A stretch of DNA of 34,746 nucleotides, from positions 1 through 34,746 of the forward strand of contig CASBQR010000205.1 of NCBI GenBank assembly GCA_949127865.1, in the 5' to 3' direction. The notes under the pieces are model-generated. The model was not told where the DNA came from. It did no database searches and saw nothing but the letters and a program-made list of their open reading frames with translations. Of this stretch, positions 1 to 10,176 are shown piece after piece; position 1 is the stretch's first letter; every line of letters begins with the position of its first letter. A program made the translations under genes and the position numbers. Source of the DNA: Synechococcales cyanobacterium PMM_0082 (GTDB taxonomy: Bacteria > Cyanobacteriota > Cyanobacteriia > Pseudanabaenales > Pseudanabaenaceae).

Positions 1-49
1 GTCCTTCGGATGGATCGAGAGAAACTAAGTAGATATCACCTCTTTTCAC
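1..49 (-). CDS. mazF: MazF/PemK-family toxin, 5' end only (runs off the window)
   Basis: Minus-strand GTG at 49 overlaps the mazE stop (GTGA) and reads MKRGDIYLVSLDPSEG, a typical MazF N-terminus; truncated by the window edge. Confidence 0.8.
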   Translation of the reverse strand, partial: MKRGDIYLVSLDPSEG

Positions 50-300
50 AGTTCGCCACCTACTGGGTTTAAATCAATCCACGCTCGATCCTCGTCAGTA
101 TATGGAGCATTTGAATCGCATTGCTCTAATAACTCATCCAGAGAGTAATGAGGCTTGGCATAGGGTGATACAACTATTTTTCCATCTTCAATAGTAATCC
201 CAACAGTTGCACCCACCCGAAGATTCAATATATCTAAAAGAGTAGGAGGTACAGCCAACATAACCGATCCTCCAACTTTGCGTAAATTTGTACTATACAT
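46..300 (-). CDS. mazE: AbrB/MazE-family antitoxin
   Basis: SpoVT-AbrB-like N-terminus (LRKVGGSVMLAVPPTLLDILNLRVGATVGITIEDGKIVV) followed directly by an overlapping MazF start. Confidence 0.85.
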   Translation of the reverse strand: MYSTNLRKVGGSVMLAVPPTLLDILNLRVGATVGITIEDGKIVVSPYAKPHYSLDELLEQCDSNAPYTDEDRAWIDLNPVGGEL

Positions 301-314
301 AATTTTTCCATTTA

Positions 315-332
315 GTTATATAAAAATATAAC
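315..332. promoter_or_regulatory. Inverted repeat GTTATAT-aaaa-ATATAAC upstream of mazE, candidate autoregulatory operator
   Basis: Perfect 7-bp arms with a 4-nt spacer, 15 nt upstream of the mazE start, overlapping AT-rich -10-like sequence. Confidence 0.45.
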
Positions 333-403
333 ATGAGTTGCTTAATAAAAAAGAGACTACTCCAGTAATCTCTCCCTGTAATTGAGCTTTCATGAATAAA
401 TGC

Positions 404-1035
404 TTACTTAGACTTTTTCCGTTTTAAGACTTTACGACCCAGCCACAAACCACCAAGTAAACTCACACCTACCACAGGACTAAACTCAAAGGGAACAGGA
501 GTAACTCCAATATCTAGGACAATGCTGTCGCCACTGGAGTTAGTGAGGTCGTAGGTATAGTTACTGGGGGTGACACCTAGAGTGGCAAATGTGCTGTTGT
601 TAAAGGTAATTGTCCCATTAATGTTAGACCCAGAAATGTAGTTTAGGGGAAGTCCCAAAAATCCCACGCGCGCTTGGATCTCAAAAATATCACCTGTTGA
701 ACTATCTGCTAGGATTGGATCAACACCACTACCAAAGGGTAATGCATTAAAGGAATCTATAGCACCTGAAAAGCTATCTCCACCAGAGCCATCACTGAAT
801 ACCAAGCCAGCAAGAGCAGGAAAGATAAATGAAGGATTAATTTGTGCACCAGCAACAAAGCCTGATACATCCAAGGAGCCGCTGTATGTGAACAGAACAT
901 CACTGCCTACTTCCTGCCCAATGATATTAATGAGAGCTGAGGCTGGTTGCGCTGCTAAGGTGGAAATCGCTAGAGAGCTTGTCAGAAGGGCAATTACCCA
1001 CCCATTTTTTGGAGATTTTGCTTGCTTGATTTCAT
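404..1035 (-). pseudogene. PEP-CTERM-like (PFEF tail) exported protein, frameshifted at an A6 tract
   Basis: ORF 404-874 has tail PVPFEFSPVVGVSLLGGLWLGRKVLKRKKSK. Its frame continues upstream through a signal peptide (GWVIALLTSSLAISTLAAQPASA). The only good ATG (1035) is in another frame, MKSSKQNLQK, that would join after adding one A at the A6 tract 1005-1010. Confidence 0.65.
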
Positions 1036-1103
1036 GGTCTTTAAAGAAAAAAAATTTGCTACCAATTTATATCATATCTAGCCTATGCAAACAACTACAA
1101 AAT

Positions 1104-1814
1104 TTACTCGTGATCGATACCCTGCGATCGCAAAATTGCCTTCATTTGCTCTAGTTTCTGTAGAGCTTGTTCTTTAGCCTGACGTTCCTGATTTTTCTCA
1201 AAGCGTTCCTGTTCCTCTGGCAAAGGAATTAGTAGTCCCTTGGCTGTAAACCAACGCAATTGATTCTGATTAATACCTAAAAACAGCTCAAGCTGATCGC
1301 TCCATAGCAAGCCTAAATTATTGGGAGCGATCGCCTGATATTTGCCATCGACTAGATGAAATCCCTGAAATTCCAAAGTCTCTGGATGAAACCAAAAGTA
1401 ATTCGGTACACGCCAAACATCTTGGTATAACTTCTTTTTCAGTCCTCGATCCACGCTTTCGGTCGAATTTGATAGCAACTCGATCACGAGATTAGGATAC
1501 TTCCCGTCTTCATCCCAAACCATCCAACTGCGGCGATCTCTTTTCTCGGTATCAAGAACGACAAAAATATCAGGTCCGCGAAAATCCCTTGTTTTAATTT
1601 GATGCTGATTGTAATAAACCGTTAGATTACCAGAGATATAGAAATTTGGGCGATCGCTCCACCAATATTTCAGGAGTCGAATTAAGACATTGATTTGTTC
1701 ACGGTGAAAATCAGTTTCCAAGGGTGGTTCATCACTATCTAAATTACAAGGGGGAAAGGGTATCTCTTCAACTTCTTCTATAATCGAGGACGGGTTTATA
1801 TTTAGCAGAACCAT
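1104..1814 (-). CDS. Uma2-family (DUF820) putative endonuclease
   Basis: DUF820-like core (GPDIFVVLD...PNLVIELLSNSTESVDRGLKKKLYQDVWRVPNYFWFHPE) with the usual glutamine/lysine-rich C-terminal helix; ATG at 1814 (MVLLNI) is likelier than 1829. Confidence 0.85.
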   Translation of the reverse strand: MVLLNINPSSIIEEVEEIPFPPCNLDSDEPPLETDFHREQINVLIRLLKYWWSDRPNFYISGNLTVYYNQHQIKTRDFRGPDIFVVLDTEKRDRRSWMVWDEDGKYPNLVIELLSNSTESVDRGLKKKLYQDVWRVPNYFWFHPETLEFQGFHLVDGKYQAIAPNNLGLLWSDQLELFLGINQNQLRWFTAKGLLIPLPEEQERFEKNQERQAKEQALQKLEQMKAILRSQGIDHE

Positions 1815-1975
1815 AGTTCTATCTCCCAACAGAATTACATTTAGTATAGATTATTTTGAATTGGCGTGTTTTCAGAGTCTAGCTCCTTGAGAAAAGCGAT
1901 CGCAAGCACGAAATCATAAAAGTCTTTGAAGGGAAAAGAGTTTGTAATATATCGCGCTTATTTAACCAGTTACAG

Positions 1976-2050
1976 AATTTGATCGGGATCGATACCTTGA
2001 GATTATAAAACTGCGTTCATTTTTTCTAGCTTCTTTGGGAGCATCTCACA
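1976..2050 (-). pseudogene. Degenerate C-terminal fragment of a second Uma2 gene
   Basis: Minus-strand translation LPKKLEKMNAVL*SQGIDPDQIL matches the Uma2 tail LQKLEQMKAILRSQGIDHE at 1104-1160; the nucleotide similarity is also visible by eye. Confidence 0.6.
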
Positions 2051-2179
2051 TTTGCAACGAGTTTAGTTTAATCTTTTCTCCCACAAGTGATAGGAATTAG
2101 CAAAATACCATTCTAAGCTCAGGCTCTCAGATATCAGGGCAACCGCATAAAAAATGAATAGCTTACTAGGTATAGATTT

Positions 2180-2481
2180 CATCCTTGACATCCTCACCGA
2201 CCTAAAGGACAGTGATTCCTAAGATTCACAACTTAGGTTTCTGTTTCCTTCCCTTTCAGGTTTTTCGCAACTGCCTCCACTTTCAAGGGGTTTTCGGTCT
2301 TATATTCGCTCGGCAGACTCTAGGCTTAAGCCTTCCCGCAAGCCCTGCGGTATTCAAAAGTTATTTGTTTACTAAGAGCTTGGTTATCGCCCTTAACTCA
2401 ACTAGTATAATATAAAGCCGTCCTGAAGGGCAGGGTTTCAACCCATTTCCCTGATGATTATATGGAATACCTCAGGGCGGC
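2180..2481 (-). mobile_element. Degenerate IS200/IS605-type (tnpB-tail) remnant / MITE-like element
   Basis: Minus strand reads ...PLKVEAVAKNLKGKETET*VVNLRNHCPLGR, which resembles cyanobacterial TnpB C-terminal tails, with in-frame stops just upstream. The other side carries GCCGTCCTGAAGGGCAGGGTTTCAACCC and an imperfect IR GCCGTCCTGA/TCAGGGCGGC (2417-2426/2472-2481). Boundaries approximate. Confidence 0.6.
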
Positions 2482-2516
2482 GATTTTCAAAATTTCTATG
2501 CGGAAGCCCTGTCTCA

Positions 2517-3245
2517 TTAGGAATTTTTTCTGGCTTTGAAGTACTTTCTACCTGCAAAATAACCACCTATCATTACAAGTCCTAAGGTGCTTTCAAATTC
2601 AAAAGGTATAGCAGTAGTAACACCACCATCAAAGGTAATATTATCAAACTCTAATGATCTATTGGTAGCGGGACCGCCCGTAGATGCATTATTAGCACCA
2701 TAGATGCGGAAAACAAGAGTCGAATTTATGTTATCAAACAGTGGACTGCTAACATCAAAACTTCTGCTAGATGTTACTGTAGCTATTAAACCACCAGAAA
2801 TCGTGCTAATAAGATTATTACTGCCATCTGTTAAAAAAGCTGTTGTAGGACCAGAACTACCTCTTCTTATACTAAATGTTAGAGTGTTTAAGTTAATTGT
2901 AAAGTTTGCACTTGGGGTAATGGAGAAAGTGTAAAAATCGTTAGCAGCAATTCCTTGGGCTAGTGTAGTTACGCCATCGTTATACCCGTTGGCTATGCCA
3001 TTGCCTGTTCCGACTATAGGGGCACCTGTATTAAAAGTAGCAAAAACACCAGTATCGTTTGCCGCAGAACCCGTTATTGCTGAAAATGTAACATTAGGAT
3101 CGACACTATTTGCTTGGGCTCTATTAGCAAGTGTCTCGTAGTTATATATGCCTAGGGTCAAAGCATGACTGGGATTAGCGAGAGCAAAAGAACCTAAGAT
3201 TGGGATACTTAAACTAATTAAGGTAGAGATTTTTAGTGGGCTCAT
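2517..3245 (-). CDS. PEP-CTERM-like (PFEF tail) exported protein
   Basis: Signal peptide (MSPLKISTLISLSIPILGSFALANPSHA), a Thr/Ser/Asn-rich body and tail IPFEFESTLGLVMIGGYFAGRKYFKARKNS; ATG at 3245 preferred over 3275. Confidence 0.75.
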   Translation of the reverse strand: MSPLKISTLISLSIPILGSFALANPSHALTLGIYNYETLANRAQANSVDPNVTFSAITGSAANDTGVFATFNTGAPIVGTGNGIANGYNDGVTTLAQGIAANDFYTFSITPSANFTINLNTLTFSIRRGSSGPTTAFLTDGSNNLISTISGGLIATVTSSRSFDVSSPLFDNINSTLVFRIYGANNASTGGPATNRSLEFDNITFDGGVTTAIPFEFESTLGLVMIGGYFAGRKYFKARKNS

Positions 3246-3353
3246 GGTTGTTAGTTTCGGCAATGGGTTTAACAATTTTTACCATAAACTAAGAGCATTT
3301 ACAAGGGTGAAATTCCAAATTTTATGAAATCTAATATCTGAGCTAAATCAATA

Positions 3354-4706
3354 TTAAATTCTAATTCCCGTTAGGCTAAATGGTCGGGTTTCGGTAATTT
3401 GCAGAGAGATTACTTGAGAAATTAATTCAGGAGAGTTTTCGTTTAAGAAAGTAATACGATTGCCTCGGGTTCTACCCATAACTTGGGCAGGATTTTTAGG
3501 ATTGATGCCTTCAATTAAAATTTCTTCGGTTCTACCTAAATATCTTTGCGATCGCTCTGCTGCTTTTTGATTAACTAGATGATTTAGTCTTTGCAGGCGA
3601 TCGGCTTTAACCTCCTCACTGAGTTGATTGTCCCAAATTGCCGCAGGAGTACCAGGGCGGGGGGAATAGGCAGCCGTATTCACTAAATCAAAGCTAATGT
3701 CTGATACTAGGTTTAGGGTATTTTCAAACTGTGCCTCGGTTTCACCAGGAAAAGCCACGATCGCATCGGCAGTAATAGCAGCATCAGGCATAATTGCTCG
3801 AATATTATCAATAATGCGGCGATATTTTTCGTGGGTATAGCCCCTTGCCATCGCTTTTAAAACCTCGTTATCCCCAGACTGAAAGGGAATATGGAAATGC
3901 TCGCACACCTTGGGCAACTCAGCACAGGCTTGGATCAGGCGGGGACTAAAATAGCGGGGATGACTGGTAGCAAAGCGAATGCGCTCAATTCCTGCCACAT
4001 CATGAATGTAATATAACAAGTCCGTAAGGGTAATCTTGCCGCCGACCCCCCCACCTAGATCACTAGAAGCGAGATCTCGTCCATAGGCATCAATATTTTG
4101 ACCAAGAAGTGTAATTTCTTTATAGCCTTGCTGGGCTAGGGTTTTAACTTCTTGGAGAATTGCCTCAGGAGTTCGGGATTGTTCAATACCCCTAACTCTA
4201 GGAACTATACAATAGGTGCAGGATTCATTGCAGCCATAAATGACGTTAACCCAAGCTGTAATTAAACTATTTCGGCGGGGTGTGGTAATGTCCTCTTCAA
4301 TATAGGCAGATTCGGTGGCAGCAACTTGATTACCATTAAAAACTTGGGCTAGAAGGTAATCTAAGCGATTAACGTGTTGAGGTCCCATGACTAAATCGAG
4401 TTCAGGCACGCGGCGGAGTAACGCTTCTCCTTCTTGTTGGGCTACACATCCCGCTACTACTAAAGTTAAATTGGGGTTCTTGTGCTTGCGCTTTGCCTGT
4501 CTACCTAAATAGGAATAAACCTTTTGCTCAGCATTATCCCTAATACTACAGGTGTTGTAGAGCACTAAATCGGCTTCATCCGCTTCTTCTGTCGAGCTAT
4601 AACCCATGGTTTCGAGTATGCCTGCCATGCGCTCCGAGTCTGCTTTATTCATTTGGCAGCCCAAGGTAACTATGTGATATTTTTGATCTGGTTGGGAAAG
4701 ATGCAT
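3354..4706 (-). CDS. miaB: tRNA (N6-isopentenyladenosine-37-C2)-methylthiotransferase MiaB
   Basis: UPF0004 N-terminus ([17 protein letters not shown]), radical-SAM CxxxCxxC ([12 protein letters not shown]), C-terminal TRAM region. Confidence 0.95.
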   Translation of the reverse strand: MHLSQPDQKYHIVTLGCQMNKADSERMAGILETMGYSSTEEADEADLVLYNTCSIRDNAEQKVYSYLGRQAKRKHKNPNLTLVVAGCVAQQEGEALLRRVPELDLVMGPQHVNRLDYLLAQVFNGNQVAATESAYIEEDITTPRRNSLITAWVNVIYGCNESCTYCIVPRVRGIEQSRTPEAILQEVKTLAQQGYKEITLLGQNIDAYGRDLASSDLGGGVGGKITLTDLLYYIHDVAGIERIRFATSHPRYFSPRLIQACAELPKVCEHFHIPFQSGDNEVLKAMARGYTHEKYRRIIDNIRAIMPDAAITADAIVAFPGETEAQFENTLNLVSDISFDLVNTAAYSPRPGTPAAIWDNQLSEEVKADRLQRLNHLVNQKAAERSQRYLGRTEEILIEGINPKNPAQVMGRTRGNRITFLNENSPELISQVISLQITETRPFSLTGIRI

Positions 4707-4808
4707 ACTGATAAGGTCACTAGTTAAATAGCGAATTAAGTGGTAAATCTAAAAATTTAAGTTTGGAACTGTTGGTATTTAGAATTTTAGCCTAATAACT
4801 CAGACTTT

Positions 4809-5537
4809 ATGTTAGACCCGCAATTTTGTACAAGACCTACTTTATTCTGGACAATTTTAATAGGTAAAATATCGGATATATTGTTTGGGATTAATCTCGG
4901 GTGGGTTTGTGGCTTGATCTTTTTGGTGTTGTCGGCTATTTGTCATTTTAGATTTGGAAATTTATCGCGATATTTGATTTTAATAACTGTAATTTCCCTC
5001 TCGCCTTTAATTCTAAGTTTAGTTATTACTTCTGCTCCATTTATTGATTTTGCTGATGCTCAATTGTTGAAATTTCCTAATCGAGGCGCGCAAAAAAGTG
5101 ATGCCATTGTAATTTTGGGAAGAGGTGGGGATCTGCGTAGATCTAGGGTTGAGGTGGCTGCAAATTTATGGCGATCGCAACAGGCTCCAATTATCTTTAC
5201 TAGTGGTAGAGGTGATGCCATAGAAATGGAAGATATGTTAAAAAAACAGGCTATTCCTGTAGTGGCGATCGAAGGAGAAGGTTGTTCAAGGACGACGGCA
5301 GAAAATGCTGAATTTACAAGGTTAATGCTCCAGCCTCAAGGCATAAGAAAGATCTTACTAGTTACTGATCCGCCCCATATGTTGCGATCGCTATTAACTT
5401 TTCAGAAATATGGCTTTCAAGTAACAGCAGTTCTCAGTTCTCTAAATGCAAATCTTAATTCCCGCGATCGCAATCTATTAATCCTGAGAGAATATTTTGC
5501 TCTAATTACTTACAAGATTCTAGGAAGGCTTGCTTAA
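4809..5537 (+). CDS. YdcF/SanA/ElyC-family (DUF218) membrane protein
   Basis: N-terminal TM segments, then DAIVILGRGGDLRRSRVEVAANLW...IFTSGRG...TAENAEF...ILLVTDPPHMLRS. Confidence 0.85.
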   Translation: MLDPQFCTRPTLFWTILIGKISDILFGINLGWVCGLIFLVLSAICHFRFGNLSRYLILITVISLSPLILSLVITSAPFIDFADAQLLKFPNRGAQKSDAIVILGRGGDLRRSRVEVAANLWRSQQAPIIFTSGRGDAIEMEDMLKKQAIPVVAIEGEGCSRTTAENAEFTRLMLQPQGIRKILLVTDPPHMLRSLLTFQKYGFQVTAVLSSLNANLNSRDRNLLILREYFALITYKILGRLA

Positions 5538-5670
5538 AAGGAATTTTCTATTTTTATTTCGATATTAATCTTTCTTGACGTAGGCGGGGTTTTACAGTTA
5601 AGTGTAGACAAGATTATGTATTCCTAATATCTATAAATTTTGGATTAAGTAAATAAAATAAGTTCTTAAA

Positions 5671-6567
5671 ATGTTCGCTTACATTACGTCCTTGGTCATT
5701 TTTGCGGGAATCCTAGCTCTGTTTAGCCTAGGTTTAAATTTACAGTGGGGGTTTGCAGGGCTGGTTAACTTTGGTCACATAGCATTTATGACGGTGGGTG
5801 CCTATAGTACGGTGCTTTTGACCTTGAATGGCGTGCCTTTTCTGCTTGCTGTAGCGATCGCCTCTGGATTATCAGCTCTATTAGGGTTAATAATTGCGGG
5901 AATCACACTACGGTTACGAGATGACTACTTAGCAGTTGTTACCATCGGTATTTCCGAGATTATCCGCCTAATTTCTAAAAATGAAGAATGGCTCACTAGA
6001 GGCACAAGGGGTATTCAAAGCTATCCGATTCCTTTTGCCAAAATGGTAACAATTGATTGGCAGAAACCTTTATTAGCAGTACTGTTAATATTTGTCATAG
6101 CGGTTATTTATTGGCGGTTGGAGTGGCTAGTGCGATCGCCTTGGGGTCGAGTCCTAAAAGCCATTCGTGAAGACGAAGAAGTAGCAAAGGCTTTGGGTAA
6201 AAATGTATTTTGGTATAAGGTACAGGCGTTTGTCATTGGTGGAGCGATCGCTGGACTATCTGGATCATTCTATGCGTGGCAACTGACAACTATTTATCCC
6301 GAATCCTTTCAACAGGAACTAACTTTTCAAGCATGGACAATTGTCACGATCGGCGGTGCAGGCAGTAATTTTGGCGTACTTATCGGTTCAGTTATATTTC
6401 AAATCTATAATGTGATTTTCCGTTTTTTACCCGATAGTATTCGTTTAGATGGTGGTAAATTTGAAGCAATTCAACTCATGCTGATTGGCTTAACTTTAAT
6501 TTTGTTAATGGTATGGCGACCTCAAGGCATACTTGGCAATAAAGATGAATTGACATTAACCCGATAA
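5671..6567 (+). CDS. Branched-chain/neutral amino-acid ABC transporter permease, LivM type
   Basis: LivM-like motifs (GLNLQWGFAGLVNFGHIAFMTVGAYS; RLRDDYLAVVTIGISEIIRL; GVLIGSVIFQIYN; MVWRPQGIL). Confidence 0.9.
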   Translation: MFAYITSLVIFAGILALFSLGLNLQWGFAGLVNFGHIAFMTVGAYSTVLLTLNGVPFLLAVAIASGLSALLGLIIAGITLRLRDDYLAVVTIGISEIIRLISKNEEWLTRGTRGIQSYPIPFAKMVTIDWQKPLLAVLLIFVIAVIYWRLEWLVRSPWGRVLKAIREDEEVAKALGKNVFWYKVQAFVIGGAIAGLSGSFYAWQLTTIYPESFQQELTFQAWTIVTIGGAGSNFGVLIGSVIFQIYNVIFRFLPDSIRLDGGKFEAIQLMLIGLTLILLMVWRPQGILGNKDELTLTR

Positions 6568-6655
6568 GTTAATATAGATTACTCAGCAGATTAATCAACG
6601 CCCATCCAACGCATTCAAAATATACAGTTAATCATAGGTTCATCCAAAATACAAA

Positions 6656-8056
6656 ATGAAAGTCACCGTAGAGAAACTCCCCGCCAGCCAAGTTAGTTTT
6701 GACATCGAAATTGAGGGAGAGAAGTCCCAAGCCATTTACGATCGCACCGTCAAGCAATTAAGTAAATCTATTAACGTTCCCGGTTTTCGGAAAGGTAAAG
6801 CTCCCCGCGAATTAATGTTGCGTCAAATTGGCAAAGAAAAACTTAAAGCAAATGTCCTTGAAGAGTTACTGCAAACCACCTTAAATGACTTGGCGAAAGA
6901 ACATACAGATATTCATGCGATCGGTAGCTTCGATCTAGGCACATCCTTTGAAGACTTGTTTGTCACTTTTGTCATTGGTACTCCTCTTGAATTTAAGGCA
7001 ATTATTGATGTTCATCCTGCTATTAAATTAACTCAATACAAAGACCTAAGCATTAAAGCTGAGCAAGTTGATCCAGATTTAACCGAAGTTGATAAAACCC
7101 TCCATGAATACCAAGTTAAAAAGGCGACTGTAGTCCCAGTTGAAGATCGGGCTGTAGACATGGAAGATCTGGTTACTATAGACTTTAAAGTTTTAAATAC
7201 TGAAGGACAAGAAATTGAAAATGCAACAGAAACAGGCTTTCAGATTAGTCTAGAAAAAGGCGAATTTCTTGAAGAAGTAGTCGATGGACTAGTGGGCTTA
7301 AGCTTAGGGGAAAGTAAGGAAATTGCCATTGACTTACCAGCAGATTTCTTTAACGAAGGGCAATCAGAACAACCTGTAACTTTTATTGCCACTGTCACTG
7401 ATATTAAAGTACGGGAATTACCAGAACTTGATGATGAATTTGCTAAATCAATTAGCGCCAAAGAGACGATCGCCGAATTGAGGGAATACCTAGAGACCCG
7501 AATTATTGATGACGCTAAAGCCAACGCCGAAGCCAATATTAATATAGCTTTAATTAATTCTGTACTTGAAAATATGGCAGAGCTAGAATTACCTAGCACT
7601 ATGATCATCCGTGAATCCGAACGGGTAGTGCAGCAACAGCTAGAATGGCTAACTCAAACCCCCGAAGGCGAAAAATTAGCTAGACAAATTGTCACTAAAG
7701 AATTTGTGCAAAGTTTAGTTAATAGTAACCAACCTGAAGCAATTACTCGCATCAAAAAAAGTCTGGCGATCGCCGAAATTGCCCGCCTTGAAGACATCAC
7801 AGCCCCTAGAGCCGAAGTTATTGATGGCGCAACAAAACTCGGTCAAGCAATTAATGACAAATCCGTCGATCCAGAGCTGCTAAAACAAATCACCGAAGAT
7901 GAGATCATTACCACCAAAGTTATGGAATGGTTGAAGGCAAACTCTAATATTGAAATTGTCCCCGCAGGTTCTTTGAAACCATTAGAAACTGAGGATCTAG
8001 AAGCTGACGAACAAGTAATTGAGGTAGAGGCAGAAGTAGTAACTGGCGATAATTAA
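6656..8056 (+). CDS. tig: Trigger factor
   Basis: Ribosome-binding motif VPGFRKGKAPRELM, PPIase domain, SurA-like C-terminus; upstream of clpP-clpX. Confidence 0.95.
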   Translation: MKVTVEKLPASQVSFDIEIEGEKSQAIYDRTVKQLSKSINVPGFRKGKAPRELMLRQIGKEKLKANVLEELLQTTLNDLAKEHTDIHAIGSFDLGTSFEDLFVTFVIGTPLEFKAIIDVHPAIKLTQYKDLSIKAEQVDPDLTEVDKTLHEYQVKKATVVPVEDRAVDMEDLVTIDFKVLNTEGQEIENATETGFQISLEKGEFLEEVVDGLVGLSLGESKEIAIDLPADFFNEGQSEQPVTFIATVTDIKVRELPELDDEFAKSISAKETIAELREYLETRIIDDAKANAEANINIALINSVLENMAELELPSTMIIRESERVVQQQLEWLTQTPEGEKLARQIVTKEFVQSLVNSNQPEAITRIKKSLAIAEIARLEDITAPRAEVIDGATKLGQAINDKSVDPELLKQITEDEIITTKVMEWLKANSNIEIVPAGSLKPLETEDLEADEQVIEVEAEVVTGDN

Positions 8057-8144
8057 TCAGTTGCACGATCACTATGTCTCATAAATTTAGGGCATAATGT
8101 GACGTAGGTTCTAATATTTTAGGTGCCAAGAGGTGTGAATTAAG

Positions 8145-8822
8145 ATGATTTCCATGTCAAATAGCAAACCAGATCTAATCAGTCAGATGCAAAATCTACC
8201 AATTGACGAGTCTACAAAGGGCGAATTCGTAAAAAATGAAATCGTGCCAATGGTAGTAGAACAATCAGGGAAAGGTGAACGCGCATTTGATATTTTTTCA
8301 CGCCTCCTCAGAGAGCGCATTATCTTTTTAGGCACCGAAGTTAATGATTCTGTTGCCAGTGTCATGATGTCACAGCTACTATTTCTAGAAGCAGAAGATC
8401 CGCAAAAAGATATCTACGTTTATATAAACTCCCCTGGTGGCTCTGTGACTTCAGGTATGGCAATCTACGATACCATGCAACACGTTCGTCCTGATGTCTC
8501 CACTATTTGTATGGGATTAGCGGCTAGTATGGGAGCCTTTTTACTATCAGCAGGAGCCAAGGGCAAAAGACTATCTCTACCAAATTCTCGAATTATGATT
8601 CATCAACCCCTTGGTGGCGCAAGGGGACAAGCTGTGGATATTGAAATTCAGGCAAAGGAAATTATGTATCATAAGCGGACATTAAACAAGTTGTTATCTG
8701 ATCACACAGGGCAGTCTCTAGATCAGATTGAGCAAGATACGGAAAGAGATTTTTTCATGTCTCCTGCTGAAGCTCAGGGCTATGGCTTGATTGATAAAGT
8801 TTTGACTAAGCAAACCCATTGA
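8145..8822 (+). CDS. clpP: ATP-dependent Clp protease proteolytic subunit
   Basis: [32 protein letters not shown], catalytic Ser in [14 protein letters not shown], catalytic His in [11 protein letters not shown]. Confidence 0.97.
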   Translation: MISMSNSKPDLISQMQNLPIDESTKGEFVKNEIVPMVVEQSGKGERAFDIFSRLLRERIIFLGTEVNDSVASVMMSQLLFLEAEDPQKDIYVYINSPGGSVTSGMAIYDTMQHVRPDVSTICMGLAASMGAFLLSAGAKGKRLSLPNSRIMIHQPLGGARGQAVDIEIQAKEIMYHKRTLNKLLSDHTGQSLDQIEQDTERDFFMSPAEAQGYGLIDKVLTKQTH

Positions 8823-8835
8823 GTGAGATCAAATT

Positions 8836-10167
8836 ATGCCAAGTAAATATGATGCCCATCTCAAATGTTCATTTTGCGGTAAGTCCCAAGAACAAGTTCG
8901 CAAGTTAATTGCTGGTCCAGGCGTTTATATTTGTGATGAATGTGTGGACTTGTGTAATGAAATTCTCGATGAAGAATTGTTTAATGCCCCCGCTATTCAT
9001 AATCGCAAAGAACCAACGGTAGAAAAGAGTAAAAAATCTTCTAGTCTCAACTTAAATCAAATTCCCAAACCACGGGAAATCAAAAAATATCTAGATGAAA
9101 ATGTAATTGGACAGGACGAAGCCAAAAAAGTTCTATCTGTCGCTGTTTATAACCATTACAAACGCCTAAGTTTTCTACAGAATCCTGAGGAACAACCGAA
9201 AACCTCTGAAGAGCATGTAGAGCTGCAAAAATCTAATATTTTACTAATTGGCCCAACGGGTTGTGGTAAGACTTTACTAGCTCAAACCCTAGCCGAAATG
9301 CTAGATGTGCCGTTTGCTGTAGCCGATGCTACCACTCTGACTGAAGCAGGCTATGTGGGAGAAGATGTGGAAAATATTCTACTTCGGCTTTTACAAGTGT
9401 CGGGGCTTGATGTCGAAGAGGCACAAAGAGGAATTATATATATTGATGAAATCGATAAGATTTCCCGTAAAAGCGAAAATACTTCTATTACCCGTGATGT
9501 TTCGGGTGAAGGCGTTCAGCAGGCTTTATTAAAAATGCTAGAAGGGACGATCGCCAATGTTCCGCCCCAAGGTGGACGTAAGCACCCTTACCAAGACTGT
9601 ATTCAAATCGATACTAAAAATATTCTATTCATCTGTGGTGGAGCGTTTGTAGGTTTGGATAAGGCGATCGAGCAACGGATTGGCAAAAAATCCATGGGTT
9701 TTATCCAACAGGGCGATATAGTCCCGAAGGAAAAGCGCACGGCAGATATTTTACGCCAAACCCAGCCTGAAGATCTTGTCAAATTTGGAATGATTCCAGA
9801 ATTTATTGGCAGAATTCCAGTTACGGCTGTGGTCAACCCCCTTGATGAAGATACTTTAACAGCAATTCTTACTGAACCTCGTAGTGCCTTGGTTAAGCAA
9901 TACCAAAAGCTTCTAAAAATGGATAATGTGAAGCTAGAGTTTCAACCCGATGCCATTAGAGCGATCGCCCAAGAGGCATATAGAAGAAAAACGGGCGCAC
10001 GGGCACTGCGGGGGATTGTAGAGCAAATAATGCTAGATGTAATGTATGAAATCCCCTCTCGTAACGATGTTAAACGATGTGTAATCACCCGTGAAATGGT
10101 TGAAAAACTATCTACGGCTGAGATTATCTTTATCTCTTCTAATTTGCCCAAGTCGGAATCTGCCTAA
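8836..10167 (+). CDS. clpX: ATP-dependent Clp protease ATP-binding subunit ClpX
   Basis: Zinc-binding domain CSFCGKSQ...CDECVDLC, Walker [31 protein letters not shown]. Confidence 0.97.
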   Translation: MPSKYDAHLKCSFCGKSQEQVRKLIAGPGVYICDECVDLCNEILDEELFNAPAIHNRKEPTVEKSKKSSSLNLNQIPKPREIKKYLDENVIGQDEAKKVLSVAVYNHYKRLSFLQNPEEQPKTSEEHVELQKSNILLIGPTGCGKTLLAQTLAEMLDVPFAVADATTLTEAGYVGEDVENILLRLLQVSGLDVEEAQRGIIYIDEIDKISRKSENTSITRDVSGEGVQQALLKMLEGTIANVPPQGGRKHPYQDCIQIDTKNILFICGGAFVGLDKAIEQRIGKKSMGFIQQGDIVPKEKRTADILRQTQPEDLVKFGMIPEFIGRIPVTAVVNPLDEDTLTAILTEPRSALVKQYQKLLKMDNVKLEFQPDAIRAIAQEAYRRKTGARALRGIVEQIMLDVMYEIPSRNDVKRCVITREMVEKLSTAEIIFISSNLPKSESA

Positions 10168-10176
10168 GGCTCACTT

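Noticed and set aside
888-1154. Plus-strand 88-aa ORF
   Set aside because: Antisense to the reconstructed signal peptide and upstream region of the PEP-CTERM-like gene; no protein-like features
2212-2415. Plus-strand 67-aa ORF
   Set aside because: Antisense to the TnpB-tail remnant; the opposite strand explains the sequence better
2704-2934. Plus-strand 76-aa ORF
   Set aside because: Lies antisense inside a clear exported-protein gene
7240-7608. Minus-strand 122-aa ORF in tig
   Set aside because: Serine-rich shadow ORF antisense to a well-supported gene; the same applies to 8183-8365, 9603-9836 and 9942-10151 in clpP/clpX
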